Assembly (NCBI RefSeq): GCF_002213415.1
Contig: NZ_NJGU01000009.1
Span: forward strand, 1-64,000
DNA length: 64,000 bases
From: Herbaspirillum robiniae
Lineage (GTDB): Bacteria > Pseudomonadota > Gammaproteobacteria > Burkholderiales > Burkholderiaceae_D
Reading direction: 5' to 3'
Positions 1 to 9,192 of the stretch are shown here, piece by piece. Within the stretch, counting starts at the first letter, position 1; every line of letters begins with the position of its first letter. The position numbers and the translations under genes were made by a program. The notes under the pieces were generated by a model. That model was not told the origin of the DNA and did no database searches. It was given only the letters and a program-made list of their open reading frames with translations.

Positions 1-197
1 AGCCTTCATGCGCGTGCCGGAGCCGGGCGTGTAGCTGGCATGGCTGTTCGCGTAGGCCACGCATCTCCGACCTCACCCTGATCACCCCGTCGAAAAAAAT
101 AATCCGTCGTCCCCGCGAAAGCGGGGACCCTGTGTCGTTCAGCGTTCTTGCTGCCTCCGCCAACGTCGCTGGCCCCCCGCCTTCGCGGGGACGACGG
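1..197. repeat. REP-bearing direct repeat, copy 1
   Basis: Positions 1-197 recur at 245-441 at a constant offset of 244 bp, with only a few differences that I can see (for example at 120, 131 and around 179). Inside each copy are two oppositely oriented GC-rich palindromic units of the REP type, near 108-130 and 174-196, with cores CCCCGCGAA and TTCGCGGGG. No gene is supported in 1-470. The left end may continue outside the window. Confidence 0.8.
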
Positions 198-244
198 TCT
201 TTTTGCATGCGCGATACCAACACGCATGCCTTCCTCGTTGGTGG

Positions 245-441
245 AGCCTTCATGCGCGTGCCGGAGCCGGGCGTGTAGCTGGCATGGCTGTTCGCGTAGG
301 CCACGCATCTCCGACCTCACCCTGATCACCCCGTCGAAAAAAATAATCCGTCGTCCCCGCGAAGGCGGGGACCCAGTGTCGTTCAGCGTTCTTGCTGCCT
401 CCGCCAACGTCGCTGGCCCCCCCCCTTCGCGGGGACGACGG
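245..441. repeat. REP-bearing direct repeat, copy 2
   Basis: Second copy of the 197-bp unit at 1-197. It ends about 30 bp before the stop codon of the SDR gene on the minus strand, so its palindromes lie where that gene's transcript would end and could act in transcript stability or termination. The ORFs that cross both copies are repeat-encoded and not credible proteins. Confidence 0.8.
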
Positions 442-470
442 CTTTTCTTACGCTTGCTGTCTCTGAAGCA

Positions 471-1232
471 TCAGGCCGAGAAACCGCCATCGATCATCAG
501 GCTGGCGCCAGTGATGTAGCCGGCTTCCGGACCTGCCAGGTAAGCCACGAAGCTGGCAATCTCTTCCACCTTGCCGTAACGCGGCAGCGACATCAGGCCC
601 TTCAGGGAATCGGCGAAATCGCTGTCGGCCGGGTTCATGTCGGTATCCACCGGGCCGGGCTGCACGTTGTTGACGGTGATGCCGCGCGGACCGAGGTCGC
701 GCGAGAGGCCCTTGGTCAGGCCGACGATGGCCGACTTGCTCATCGCGTAAGCGGCGCCGCCGGCGAACGGCATGCGGTCGGCGTTGGTGCTGCCGATGGT
801 GACCACGCGGCCGCCTTCCTTCATGTAGCGCACGGCTTCCTGGGTGGCGACGAACACGCTGCGCACGTTCACGGCCAGGGTGCGGTCCAGGTCTTCCAGG
901 CTGAACTGATCGATCGGGCCCATTGCCAGCACGCCGGCGTTGTTGACCAGGATGTCCAGTCCACCGAAGGTTTCTGCGGCGATGCTGATGGCTTGCTTGA
1001 GTGCAACAGCGTCCGAGCTGTCGGCCTGGATGGCCAGGGCGCGGCCGCCGGCGGCTTCGATCTCGGTGACCAGCGCCTGGGCCGGCGCCGGCGAGGTGAC
1101 GTAGGTGAAGGCGACCGTGGCGCCTTCGGCGGCCAGGCGGCGCACGATGGCCGCGCCGATGCCGCGCGAGCCGCCTTGCACGAAGGCGATCTTGTTGGAG
1201 AGGGTACGGGTGGTGTTGGCTTGGTTCGACAT
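471..1232 (-). CDS. SDR family oxidoreductase (short-chain dehydrogenase)
   Basis: A 253-residue classical short-chain dehydrogenase/reductase, cytosolic and NAD(P)-dependent; the substrate cannot be read from sequence. The cofactor motif GGSRGIG lies at residues 20-26, NNAG at 97-100, and the catalytic Ser148 and Tyr162-x3-Lys166 are present, with the usual C-terminal ITGASLMIDGG. It fills a normal family length. The ATG has an AAGGAG ribosome site close upstream. It is transcribed away from a LysR gene across a 160-bp region that holds a perfect palindrome, so the LysR protein is the obvious candidate regulator (inference). Confidence 0.93.
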   Translation of the reverse strand: MSNQANTTRTLSNKIAFVQGGSRGIGAAIVRRLAAEGATVAFTYVTSPAPAQALVTEIEAAGGRALAIQADSSDAVALKQAISIAAETFGGLDILVNNAGVLAMGPIDQFSLEDLDRTLAVNVRSVFVATQEAVRYMKEGGRVVTIGSTNADRMPFAGGAAYAMSKSAIVGLTKGLSRDLGPRGITVNNVQPGPVDTDMNPADSDFADSLKGLMSLPRYGKVEEIASFVAYLAGPEAGYITGASLMIDGGFSA

Positions 1233-1335
1233 GATCTTGCTCCTTGTTCGTTTCGTTTGAGAGTTAAACCCGGCTGGGTTGAAGCAAGTATCGTCAATCG
1301 ATTATGTTGCGACTAGCTAGCAATCTCTATCTTCT

Positions 1336-1356
1336 TTTTAAACCAAAGGTTTAAAA
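1336..1356. promoter_or_regulatory. Perfect palindrome, candidate LysR operator
   Basis: TTTTAAACC, three A residues, then GGTTTAAAA: a perfect 9-bp inverted repeat containing a T-N11-A pattern typical of LysR binding sites. It sits between the divergent SDR and LysR genes, about 36-45 bp before the LysR start, the usual place for a site controlling both. Confidence 0.6.
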
Positions 1357-1391
1357 TCGGAATATTCCCCTTTTCCACAGTGAGCCGCCCC

Positions 1392-2318
1392 ATGGAAACC
1401 ATGAGCAGCATCGAATGCTTCGTCGCCGCCGCCGACGCCGGCAGTTTCTCCGCCGCCGCGCGCCGGCTGGGCCTGACCTCGGCTGCGGTCGGCAAGAACG
1501 TGGCGCGGCTGGAAGGCAATCTCGGCGTACGCCTGTTCCACCGCAGCACCCGCAAGCTGACGATGACCGAGGCCGGCGAGCGCTTCCTGCAGGAAGTCGG
1601 CGGCGGCCTGGAAACCATCCGCAACGCCGTCGCCAACCTGGCCAGCGCCGGCGGGCAGCCGGCCGGCACACTCAAGGTCAGCATGGGAACGGGGTTCGGG
1701 CGCGAGTACATCGTGCCGCTGCTGGGCGACTTCCTGCAGCGCTATCCCGGCATCTCGCCCGACTGGCATTTCGACAACCGCCCGGTGGACCTGATCAGCG
1801 AGAGCTTCGACGCCGCCATCGGCGGCGGCATCGAGCTCTCGCCCGGCGTGGTGGCGCGCGAGCTGGCGCCGGCGCATCGCGTGCTGCTGGCCTCGCCCGC
1901 CTATCTGGAGGCTCACCCGCCCCTGCGCACGCCGGCCGACCTGCCGCAGCACGACGGCATCCTGATCCGCTCGCCGCAGACCGGGCGCATCCGCCCCTGG
2001 ACGCTGCGCGACCGCGCCGGCGAACAGGCGCCGGTGGCCCTGAAAGTGAAGATGACGATGAACGACCCCAATGTCGCCTGCGAGATCGCGGAGATGGGAC
2101 TGGGCATCACGCTGGTGGCGATGCCGCATGCGGTGGTCTACCTGGGGCGCGGCACGCTGGTGCGCGTGCTGCCGGACTGGTACGTGGATGGCGGCATGCT
2201 GTCGCTGTACTTTACGGCCGCGCGTCTGCTGCCGGCCAAGACGCGGGTGTTCGTCGACTTCATCGTCGAACACTTCCGCGCGCAGAAACTGGCCGAGCGC
2301 TTCTCGGCCATCGCATAG
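1392..2318 (+). CDS. LysR family transcriptional regulator
   Basis: About 308 residues: an N-terminal winged helix-turn-helix (SFSAAARRLGLTSAAVGKNVARLE) then a periplasmic-binding-protein-like effector domain, in the CrgA/AaeR-like subgroup. The frame is open from a GTG at 1380; ATG codons at 1392 and 1401 are both possible, and GGAAA before 1401 would serve that one. It is divergent from the SDR gene and ends 12 bp from the stop of a convergent DHA2 exporter, so the three may form one regulated unit (inference). The effector is unknown. Confidence 0.92.
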   Translation: METMSSIECFVAAADAGSFSAAARRLGLTSAAVGKNVARLEGNLGVRLFHRSTRKLTMTEAGERFLQEVGGGLETIRNAVANLASAGGQPAGTLKVSMGTGFGREYIVPLLGDFLQRYPGISPDWHFDNRPVDLISESFDAAIGGGIELSPGVVARELAPAHRVLLASPAYLEAHPPLRTPADLPQHDGILIRSPQTGRIRPWTLRDRAGEQAPVALKVKMTMNDPNVACEIAEMGLGITLVAMPHAVVYLGRGTLVRVLPDWYVDGGMLSLYFTAARLLPAKTRVFVDFIVEHFRAQKLAERFSAIA

Positions 2319-2330
2319 CCCGAACCGGAC

Positions 2331-3794
2331 TCAGCGCCTGGCCTGGGCTTGTGCCTGGCGCATCCCGCCGCCGATGTTGCTGCCGGCGTCGCGCGCCAGG
2401 CCGCGATAGCCCTGCACCGAAATCAGCGTCACCACGCCGGCCATGGCGAAGGCCCACTGGAAGTCGCCCAGCGTGAAGTGGGCGCCGGCGGCCTCGATGC
2501 TCTCGCCGCGCAGGTAGGCGGCGATGCGCAGCGCCAGCGCACCGAAGGCGATGCCCATGCCGATGGTCATCTGCTGCGCCACGCTCCACAGTGTGCTGGC
2601 CGAGGACTTGCGGGCGTCGCTGATGTCGGCGTAGGCCAGCGTGGCCAGCGTCGAGAACTGCATCGAGCGCGACAGGCCGTAACAGAAGATCACGCCCAGG
2701 ATCACCGGCAGCGGCGTGGACGGCGCCAACAGCCCGCAGGCGATGATCATGCAGCCGGCAATGGCCGCGTTGGTCACCGACACCCGCCGGAAACCGAAGC
2801 GCTGCAGGATGCGCGTGGTGAAGGCCTTCATCCCGAGGTTGCCCAAGGCGGTGGCCAGCAACAGCAGCCCCGACTGGAACGCGGTCAGGCCGAAGCCGAT
2901 CTGGAACATCAGCGGCATCAGGTAAGGCACCGAGTCGATGCCGATGCGCGTGAGCGACCCGGTGATGACGGTGACCGAATAGGTGGGAATCTTCAGGTTG
3001 GAGAAATCCAGCAGCGGGTGCTCGGCGCGCTGCATGTGGCGCCACGCGAACCAGCCCAGCACGATGCCGCCGGCGATGAAGCCCAGCGCCACCTTGATGT
3101 TGGCCTCCATGTGGCTGGCGATCTCGGTGCCGTACAGCAGCGAGGTCAGCGCCGCACCCGAGAGGAAGAATCCCGCCAGGTCCAGCGGGCGCTTGCCGGC
3201 GCCGTGCTCGTTGCGCACGATGGCCATCACCGCGCAGAAGGCGGCGATGCCGAACGGCACGTTCATCAGGAAGATCCAGTGCCACGACGCGTAGGTGGTG
3301 ATGAAGCCGCCGATGGACGGCCCCACCACCGGCGCCACGATGGCCGGCCAGGTGATGGTGGCGATGGCCTTCATCAGCCGCGTCTTGTCGGTGCTGCGCA
3401 CCACGATCATGCGCCCCACCGGCACCATCATCGCGCCGCCCACGCCCTGCAGCACCCGCGCCGCAGTGAACTCCCACAGGTTCTGCGAGAAGCCGCACAG
3501 GATGGAGGCAAAGGTGAAGATGGCGATGGCGGCGCCGAACACGGTGCGCGAACCGAAGCGGTCCGCCACCCAGCCGCTGATGGGAATGAACACCGCCAGC
3601 GTCAGCATGTAGGCGGTCATGCCCAGGCTCAGCTCGTTGGGGCCGATGCCGAAGGACTGCGCCATCTGCGGCAGCGCGGTGGCGATGATGGTGGTGTCCA
3701 GGTACTCCATGAAGAAGGTCGCCGCCACGATGTAGGGCAGCATGCGCACGCGCACATCAGGCGTGTCCGGCATGGCGTTGTCGGTGGTTCCCAC
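2331..3794 (-). CDS. DHA2-type MFS drug:H+ antiporter (EmrB/QacA family)
   Basis: A 487-residue inner-membrane protein with the length and hydrophobic pattern of the 14-TM DHA2 group. The first helix carries the MEYLDTTIIATALPQM signature and the loop after TM2 has the ADRFGSRTVFGA motif A. It probably exports a toxic compound, substrate unknown. The start is GTG at 3794, chosen because AAGGGGA lies just upstream; the next in-frame ATG (3773) has no ribosome site. It has no membrane-fusion partner beside it, so it may work alone or borrow one. Confidence 0.9.
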   Translation of the reverse strand: MGTTDNAMPDTPDVRVRMLPYIVAATFFMEYLDTTIIATALPQMAQSFGIGPNELSLGMTAYMLTLAVFIPISGWVADRFGSRTVFGAAIAIFTFASILCGFSQNLWEFTAARVLQGVGGAMMVPVGRMIVVRSTDKTRLMKAIATITWPAIVAPVVGPSIGGFITTYASWHWIFLMNVPFGIAAFCAVMAIVRNEHGAGKRPLDLAGFFLSGAALTSLLYGTEIASHMEANIKVALGFIAGGIVLGWFAWRHMQRAEHPLLDFSNLKIPTYSVTVITGSLTRIGIDSVPYLMPLMFQIGFGLTAFQSGLLLLATALGNLGMKAFTTRILQRFGFRRVSVTNAAIAGCMIIACGLLAPSTPLPVILGVIFCYGLSRSMQFSTLATLAYADISDARKSSASTLWSVAQQMTIGMGIAFGALALRIAAYLRGESIEAAGAHFTLGDFQWAFAMAGVVTLISVQGYRGLARDAGSNIGGGMRQAQAQARR

Positions 3795-3829
3795 TTGTCT
3801 TCCCCTTCGGTTTGCCGTCCCCGATGCGA

Positions 3830-3851
3830 AACGCCGGCTGATGCCGGCGTT
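3830..3851 (-). terminator. Hairpin after ubiB, weak terminator
   Basis: AACGCCGGC-TGAT-GCCGGCGTT is a perfect 9-bp stem 24 bp beyond the ubiB stop. On the minus strand it is followed only by TTTCGCAT, so a classical U tract is missing; it may cap the transcript 3' end. Confidence 0.45.
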
Positions 3852-3874
3852 CGCTCAGGTCCTGCGCATGGATC

Positions 3875-5449
3875 TCAATAGAATTTCAGCACATGCATCA
3901 GCAGCTGGACCACGATGATGCCGCCGATCAGCCCGCCGCCGAAGTAGACGATCACGCCCAACAGCATGTTGGTGCGGCGCTGCTCGGCCAGCAGTTTCTT
4001 CAGCAGCTCGGCGTTCTGCGGCTGGCTCTCGCCTTCGGTGTACTTGGTCAGCGCCTGGTGCGCCAGGCGCGGGATCTGCGGCAGCAGGCGGCTGTAGCGC
4101 GGCACCTCGACCTTGAGCTGCTCGACGAAACCACGCCAGCCGATCTGCTCGCTCATCCAGCGTTCCAGATAAGGCTTGGCGGTCTTCCACAGGTCGAGGT
4201 CGGGGTCGAGCTGGCGCCCCAGTCCTTCCACATTCAACAGCGTCTTCTGCAGCAGCACCAGCTGCGGCTGCACCTCGACGTTGAAGCGGCGCGAGGTCTG
4301 GAACAGGCGCAGCAGCACCTGGCCGAAGGAGATGTCCTTCAGCGGACGGTCGAAGATCGGTTCGCAGCAGGCGCGCACGGCGGCTTCGAGCTCGTCGACG
4401 CGGGTATCCTTGGGCGCCCAGCCGGACTCGATGTGGGCCTCGGCCACACGCTTGTAGTCGCGGCGGAAGAAGGCCAGGAAATTCTGTGACAGGTAGTCCT
4501 TGTCGAAATCGTTGAGCGTGCCGACGATGCCGAAGTCCAGCGCGATATAGCGGCCGAAGGTCTCGGGCGCCACCGACACCAGGATGTTGCCCGGGTGCAT
4601 GTCGGCGTGGAAGAAACCGTCGCGGAACACCTGGGTGAAGAAGATCTCCACGCCGTCGCGCGACAGCTTGGACAAGTCCACGCCCTCCTCGCGCAGGCGC
4701 TCGGTCTGCGAGATCGGAATGCCGTGCATGCGCTCCATCACGATCACCGACGACGAGCAGTAGTCCCAGTACATCTCCGGCACCATCAAGAGCGTCGACT
4801 CGGCGAAGTTGCGGCGCAGCTGGCTGGCGTTGGCGGCCTCGCGCATCAGGTCGAGTTCGTCGTGCAGGTATTTGTCGAATTCGCCCACCACTTCCTTGGC
4901 CTTGAGGCGGCGACCGTCTTCCCACAGGCGCTCCAGCCAGTCGGCGGCGACGTGCATCAGGCCGATGTCGTGGTCGATCACCTCGCGCATGCCCGGCCGC
5001 AGCACCTTGACGGCGACTTCCTTGCCGTCCTTCAGGGTGGCGAAGTGGACCTGGGCGATCGAGGCCGAAGCCACCGGGGTGCGCTCGAAGCTGGCGAACA
5101 GCTCCTCCGGATGCGCGCCCAGCGATTTCTGGATCTGCTGCACGGCCAGTTCGGAATCGAACGGCGGCACGCGGTCTTGCAGGCGCGTCAGCTCGTTGGC
5201 GATGTCGGGCGGCATCAGGTCGCGCCGGGTCGAGAGCACCTGGCCGAACTTGATGAAGATCGGACCCAGCTCTTCCAGCGCGCGGCGCAGGCGTTCGCCG
5301 CGCGGGGCGGACAGGTCGCGCCAGAAGAAGACGGTGTTGATCAGGCGGCCGATGCGCGGCGGCGCGAACTCGGTGGTGATGATCTCATCCAGGCCGTAGA
5401 GGATGGCGACGCGGATGATCTTGAACAGACGCAGGGAACGCAGCAGCAT
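3875..5449 (-). CDS. ubiB: UbiB, ubiquinone biosynthesis atypical kinase/ATPase
   Basis: A 524-residue ABC1/ADCK-type kinase-like protein needed for ubiquinone biosynthesis at the inner membrane. The family hallmarks are visible: KFGQ at 67-70, the Ala/Ser-rich nucleotide loop ASASIAQVH at 128-136, Lys148, the catalytic HADMHPGN at 281-288 and DFG at 305-307. The C-terminus has two hydrophobic segments that anchor it. Its ATG overlaps the ubiJ stop in a TGATG arrangement, implying translational coupling. Length is normal for the family. Confidence 0.97.
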   Translation of the reverse strand: MLLRSLRLFKIIRVAILYGLDEIITTEFAPPRIGRLINTVFFWRDLSAPRGERLRRALEELGPIFIKFGQVLSTRRDLMPPDIANELTRLQDRVPPFDSELAVQQIQKSLGAHPEELFASFERTPVASASIAQVHFATLKDGKEVAVKVLRPGMREVIDHDIGLMHVAADWLERLWEDGRRLKAKEVVGEFDKYLHDELDLMREAANASQLRRNFAESTLLMVPEMYWDYCSSSVIVMERMHGIPISQTERLREEGVDLSKLSRDGVEIFFTQVFRDGFFHADMHPGNILVSVAPETFGRYIALDFGIVGTLNDFDKDYLSQNFLAFFRRDYKRVAEAHIESGWAPKDTRVDELEAAVRACCEPIFDRPLKDISFGQVLLRLFQTSRRFNVEVQPQLVLLQKTLLNVEGLGRQLDPDLDLWKTAKPYLERWMSEQIGWRGFVEQLKVEVPRYSRLLPQIPRLAHQALTKYTEGESQPQNAELLKKLLAEQRRTNMLLGVIVYFGGGLIGGIIVVQLLMHVLKFY

Positions 5450-6051
5450 CAGCGGCGCTCCAGCTTTTCGATGCGTTTGGACAGGCGCTCCAGGTCATCG
5501 CGCAGGCGCACGACGTCGGCGGAAAAATCCTGCAGCATGCGGGGGCGGATCAGCATCGGTTGTTCTTCCAGAAAATACTCGGCGACGTTTTCGGTCACCT
5601 TCTTGTGTGTGGTGCGCAGCGCCTCGAACAGGCCGCGCGCGCCCGATACCATGCGCGTGGCGGCGATGTCGCCGAACACGCGCGACAGGTCGTCTTCGGC
5701 GTCCCAACGCAGGTTCTGGCTCAGCTGCGAAATGGCGTTGGCGAAATCGGCGTCGCCCTCCAGCTTGACGTAGGACACCGCGCGCTCGCGGTTGGCCGCG
5801 ATCAGCGGCAGGTCGGACAGCTTGACGCGGATGGTGACGGCCGCCGGCGCATCGGCCGGCGCATCCTGCACGTAGCCGTCGCCGGCCACCTTCAGGCGCA
5901 GCTGCATTGCGCCGGTGTCGATGCAGGCGAGCTTGCCGGCGTGCGCGGCCAGCGCCTTGCGCGCCCACGGCTCCTGCGCCAGCAGGTGGTTGATCACCGC
6001 GGCGGCAGGTTTCATCGGATCGAGGGCGGATGGGGCGGGCAATGCTGGCAT
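5449..6051 (-). CDS. ubiJ: UbiJ, ubiquinone biosynthesis accessory factor (SCP2 domain)
   Basis: About 200 residues. An SCP2 sterol-carrier-like lipid-binding domain (roughly 40-140) is followed by a charged C-terminal helix that looks coiled-coil ([21 protein letters not shown] spans the end). UbiJ binds the polyprenyl intermediates and helps organise the soluble Ubi complex. It sits directly before ubiB with a 1-base stop/start overlap, as expected. The frame stays open upstream; I chose the ATG at 6051 although no strong ribosome site precedes it, and the ATG at 6015 is an alternative. Confidence 0.9.
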   Translation of the reverse strand: MPALPAPSALDPMKPAAAVINHLLAQEPWARKALAAHAGKLACIDTGAMQLRLKVAGDGYVQDAPADAPAAVTIRVKLSDLPLIAANRERAVSYVKLEGDADFANAISQLSQNLRWDAEDDLSRVFGDIAATRMVSGARGLFEALRTTHKKVTENVAEYFLEEQPMLIRPRMLQDFSADVVRLRDDLERLSKRIEKLERR

Positions 6052-6140
6052 GACGTCGGCGATAGTTGATCTGGTGGCAATGTCGATGTGCGGCAGCGTC
6101 TGAGACGGATACGGCGAACGCGCCTGAAACCGCCGCACAA

Positions 6141-6171
6141 AATAAAACCGCCCGAGAAAGCCGGGCGGTTT
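6141..6171 (-). terminator. Rho-independent terminator after the Tim44-like gene
   Basis: AACCGCCCG paired with CGGGCGGTT around an AGAAAGC loop, followed on the minus strand by TTTATTTT. It lies between the Tim44-like gene and ubiJ, so ubiJB should have its own promoter or depend on read-through. Confidence 0.8.
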
Positions 6172-6245
6172 CAAGTTTAACAGCTTGGCGGCTTGGCAAG
6201 GATGGCCATTGCGCCTTCCTTGATCCGGCACCGCCGCCGGGACCG

Positions 6246-7238
6246 TCAAACCTGCTGGATACCGGCCAGCACCCAGCCGCCGCCGCCGTTTTGCGGCTTG
6301 GACAGGTTCCAGATCTCGGCGAAGGGCTCGGCCGACGCATCCGGCGCTTCCTTGATCAGGCCCTGGAAGCGTACGGTGGCGAGGTAATCGTAGGGCAGTT
6401 GCTCGATGCCCAGCAGTTCGGCCTCCAGCTGCACCACGTCGGTGGCGTTGGGCGCGGGGCCGCGTTCGGTCAGCTGCATGCGCAGCTCGGCGAACATCTC
6501 CGGCGAGGTGAATTCGCGGATGTCGTTGACGTCGGCGCGATCCCAGGCCGCCTGCAGGCGGATGAAATAGGTCTTGGCGTTGCGCACGAAACCGGCGGTG
6601 TCGAAATCGGCGGGAATGCCCCACTTCTCGATCCGGGCCGGGGCGCCGCCGGCGGGCTGCCCGCCGGCGCCGACACCGTTGCCCTGCAGCGCAGCCGGCG
6701 CGCCGGTCTGGTAACCCGGCGGCGGATTGATGTCCTTCAGGCCCGAGCCGATCTCGGGCGTAGCCGCCGCGGCGCTGCCGATGGGGCTGGGGCCGGGCAT
6801 GGGCGTGGCATAGGCCGGGTTGTTGCTCTGTTCATAACGGTTGCGCGAGAACAGCCGGATCACGAAGATCACCGCGAAGGCCAGCAGCGCGATCGTCAGC
6901 AGCGAGCCCAACATGCCGCCCAATGCGCCACCGATGCCGAAGTGCGACATCAGCGCGCCCAGGCCGAAGCCCAGCAATGCGCCGCCCAGGACGTTGCGCC
7001 ACGGGCTGGCCGGCTTGGGCGGCACGCTTTGCGGCGTGGCCGCCGGAGTCGACGGGCGATACGGCGCGGCGCTCGGCGCCTGGTTGTAGGAAGGCGAAGA
7101 CGGCGTCGCCTGGCGCGAATAATTGGACGACTGCTTGCCGAACGAACCGCCGCCGCCGAGGCGCTTGGCGTCAGCCGGGGACACGATCATGGCCAGCGAA
7201 GTGATCGCCAGCATCAGTGCGAGCATGAATTTTTTCAT
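6246..7238 (-). CDS. Tim44-like domain membrane protein
   Basis: About 330 residues starting MKKFMLALMLAITSLAM, a signal peptide ending near SPADA. Next come a Gly/Ser/Pro-rich low-complexity region, a Gly-rich double hydrophobic segment (LGGALLGFGLGALM and LGSLLTIALLAFAVIFVIRLF), a second Pro/Gly linker, and a C-terminal Tim44/MBA1-like domain (about 200-330). Bacterial members are inner-membrane proteins of unknown role. The ATG at 7238 has an AAGAGGT ribosome site; the longer open frame to 7319 lacks one. It is inserted between ubiE and ubiJ, which lie side by side in E. coli. Confidence 0.88.
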   Translation of the reverse strand: MKKFMLALMLAITSLAMIVSPADAKRLGGGGSFGKQSSNYSRQATPSSPSYNQAPSAAPYRPSTPAATPQSVPPKPASPWRNVLGGALLGFGLGALMSHFGIGGALGGMLGSLLTIALLAFAVIFVIRLFSRNRYEQSNNPAYATPMPGPSPIGSAAAATPEIGSGLKDINPPPGYQTGAPAALQGNGVGAGGQPAGGAPARIEKWGIPADFDTAGFVRNAKTYFIRLQAAWDRADVNDIREFTSPEMFAELRMQLTERGPAPNATDVVQLEAELLGIEQLPYDYLATVRFQGLIKEAPDASAEPFAEIWNLSKPQNGGGGWVLAGIQQV

Positions 7239-7407
7239 ACGCTTACCTCTTGTGGATGATGCCGGAGCTGGGGGCGGCTGCACGAAAAAGCAAGCCCGTG
7301 TGCTCCGGTCTGGCGCCATTGTCGCGGGGCAGACTTAAGCCACCCTTAACCGCTGCCGTACGCCTGAAATGCCACGAGCCCGACCGGGCCCGTGCGCTGA
7401 AACTCGA

Positions 7408-8142
7408 TTACATCTTGATGCCGGTATGCAGCGCAGCCACGCCGGCGGTCAGGTTGTAGTACTGGACACGCTCGAGACCGACGTCTTCCATCATCTTCTT
7501 GAGCGTTTCCTGGTCCGGGTGCATGCGGATCGACTCGGCCAGGTAGCGGTAGCTGTCGGCGTCGTTGGCGACCTTCTGGCCCAGCCACGGCAGCACCGAG
7601 AAGGAGTAGATGTCATAGGGCTTCTTCAGCGGCTCCCACACCTTGGAGAACTCCAGCACCAGCAGCTTGCCGCCGGGCTTGAGCACGCGGCGCATCTCCG
7701 ACAGCGCGACGTCCTTGTGGGTCATGTTGCGCAGGCCGAAGGCCACCGACACGCGGTCGAAGTAGTTGTCCGGAAACGGCAGCTTCTCGGCGTCGCACAA
7801 GGTGGTCGGCGTGACGATGCCCTTGTTCAACAGGCGGTCGCGGCCCACGCGCAGCATGGATTCGTTGATGTCGGTCAGCCAGACTTCGCCGGTCGGGCCC
7901 GCCTGCTTGGCGAAGGCCTTGGACAGGTCGCCGGTGCCGCCGGCGATGTCGAGCACCTTGAAGCCGGGGCGGATGCCCGCCTGGGCGATGGTGAAGGCCT
8001 TCCAGACGCGATGCAGGCCGGCCGACATGAAATCGTTCATGACGTCGTACTTGGCGGCGACGGAGTGGAACACTTCCGCGACCTTGCGGACCTTGTCTTC
8101 TTCTTTGACGGTTTCGTAACCGAAATGCGTGGTGTTGGTCAT
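7408..8142 (-). CDS. ubiE: UbiE, demethylmenaquinone/2-methoxy-6-polyprenyl-benzoquinol C-methyltransferase
   Basis: A 244-residue SAM-dependent class I methyltransferase that methylates the quinone ring in ubiquinone (and menaquinone, if made) synthesis. The [16 protein letters not shown] signature lies at 22-37, the SAM motif [10 protein letters not shown] at 63-72 and the family signature [15 protein letters not shown] is present. Full length. It precedes the Tim44-like gene and follows the DUF971 gene on the same strand; distance to ubiJ is about 1.4 kb. Confidence 0.97.
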   Translation of the reverse strand: MTNTTHFGYETVKEEDKVRKVAEVFHSVAAKYDVMNDFMSAGLHRVWKAFTIAQAGIRPGFKVLDIAGGTGDLSKAFAKQAGPTGEVWLTDINESMLRVGRDRLLNKGIVTPTTLCDAEKLPFPDNYFDRVSVAFGLRNMTHKDVALSEMRRVLKPGGKLLVLEFSKVWEPLKKPYDIYSFSVLPWLGQKVANDADSYRYLAESIRMHPDQETLKKMMEDVGLERVQYYNLTAGVAALHTGIKM

Positions 8143-8224
8143 GGCTGATCAGTATTGTTGGCGCAAGCTCGCGCGCAGTCGCACATTATATGCCGGTGGA
8201 CGAACCAGCCCGGCCGATATTGCT

Positions 8225-8647
8225 TCAGTGGTGATGGCCGCAGCCGGATGCGCCGCCATCGCCCATTTCCTGGTCGCGCCCGGACTCGCGGGTGAAGCCG
8301 GCGGCTTCCAGCTTCTGCAGGTAGGTTTCCCACATCGCGGCCTGGTCGCGGCCGAGCTGGTAGAGGTAATCCCAGGTGAAGATGCCGCTGGTGTGACCGT
8401 CCGAAAACAGCGGCTTGACGCCGTAGTTGCCGACCGGCTCGATGCCGTTGATCTCGACGTTGCGCTTGCCAGTCTGCAGCACTTCCTGCCCCGGGCCATG
8501 GCCGCGCACTTCGGCCGAGGGCGAATACACGCGCATCAACTCGAAAGGCAGGGAGTGGGTGACGCCGTCGTCGAACTCGACTTCGACCACGCGCGACACC
8601 TTGCGCACCTTGAACGAAACGGGGATGGGGGAAGATTGGGAGCTCAT
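8225..8647 (-). CDS. DUF971 domain protein (gamma-butyrobetaine hydroxylase N-terminal-like)
   Basis: A 140-residue protein that is essentially one DUF971 domain, with the family's LPFELMRVYSPSAEVRGHG and NYGVKPLFSDGHTSGIFTWDYL stretches. Stand-alone DUF971 proteins are tied by neighbourhood to Fe-S or ubiquinone genes, and here it directly precedes ubiE, but its function is unknown. The tail is Gly/His-rich (GCGHHH), a possible metal ligand. Confidence 0.88.
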   Translation of the reverse strand: MSSQSSPIPVSFKVRKVSRVVEVEFDDGVTHSLPFELMRVYSPSAEVRGHGPGQEVLQTGKRNVEINGIEPVGNYGVKPLFSDGHTSGIFTWDYLYQLGRDQAAMWETYLQKLEAAGFTRESGRDQEMGDGGASGCGHHH

Positions 8648-8736
8648 GCGCTAACCATTTGTATGTATGTTGCCGGGCCGTCCCAGGCGCTGTCGCGCCC
8701 GGCGACGCCGTTGTGTGACTGCGCCGCGAAACCCGA

Positions 8737-9189
8737 TCAGGCGGCCTGCAAACCCGCCGCATCCAGCTGGCGGCCAATGGCCTCGCGCAGTTGCGGCAGC
8801 CGTGCGCGGCGCGCTTCCAGCGAAGCGGCATCGGCCTCGCGCCGCGGCGCGGCCCACACCGGGCTGGGGAAATGGCGGTCGTCCAAGTAACGCGGGATGA
8901 CGTGCCAATGCACGTGCGGCGTCATGTTGCCCAGCGTGGCTAGGTTGACCTTCTCGGGCGCCATCACTTCGCGCACCGCCGCCTCCACCGCCCACACGGC
9001 GTTGGACAGCAGCGTGCGCGCGGCCGGCGCCAGGTCGGTCATTTCCTTGACGTGGCCGTTCCAGATCACGCGGCAAAAGCCGGGATAGTCGGGCTCATCG
9101 ACCAGCACCACGCGAAAATCCGCGTGGCGCCAGAGCACTTCGCCGCCGTCGCCGGCGCACAGTTCGCAGGAAGAAACAGCGTCGCTCAT
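8737..9189 (-). CDS. HIT family nucleotide hydrolase/transferase
   Basis: 150 residues. The histidine triad reads HVHWHV near residues 92-97, where the canonical motif is H-x-H-x-H; here the spacing gives His, His and His within HVHWH. It has an N-terminal CELC pair that may bind zinc, as in some bacterial HIT proteins. It likely hydrolyses nucleoside phosphoramidates or dinucleotides. Only 3 bp separate its start from the stop of the upstream flavoprotein gene, so they are co-transcribed. Confidence 0.87.
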   Translation of the reverse strand: MSDAVSSCELCAGDGGEVLWRHADFRVVLVDEPDYPGFCRVIWNGHVKEMTDLAPAARTLLSNAVWAVEAAVREVMAPEKVNLATLGNMTPHVHWHVIPRYLDDRHFPSPVWAAPRREADAASLEARRARLPQLREAIGRQLDAAGLQAA

Positions 9190-9192
9190 CGC

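Noticed and set aside
1-441. CRISPR array
   Set aside because: Only two long units with a 47-bp remainder; no short direct repeats with unique spacers.
148-519. Open frames crossing the repeats at 1-441
   Set aside because: The repeated palindromes are non-coding REP elements, and the translation only repeats the same arbitrary peptide twice.
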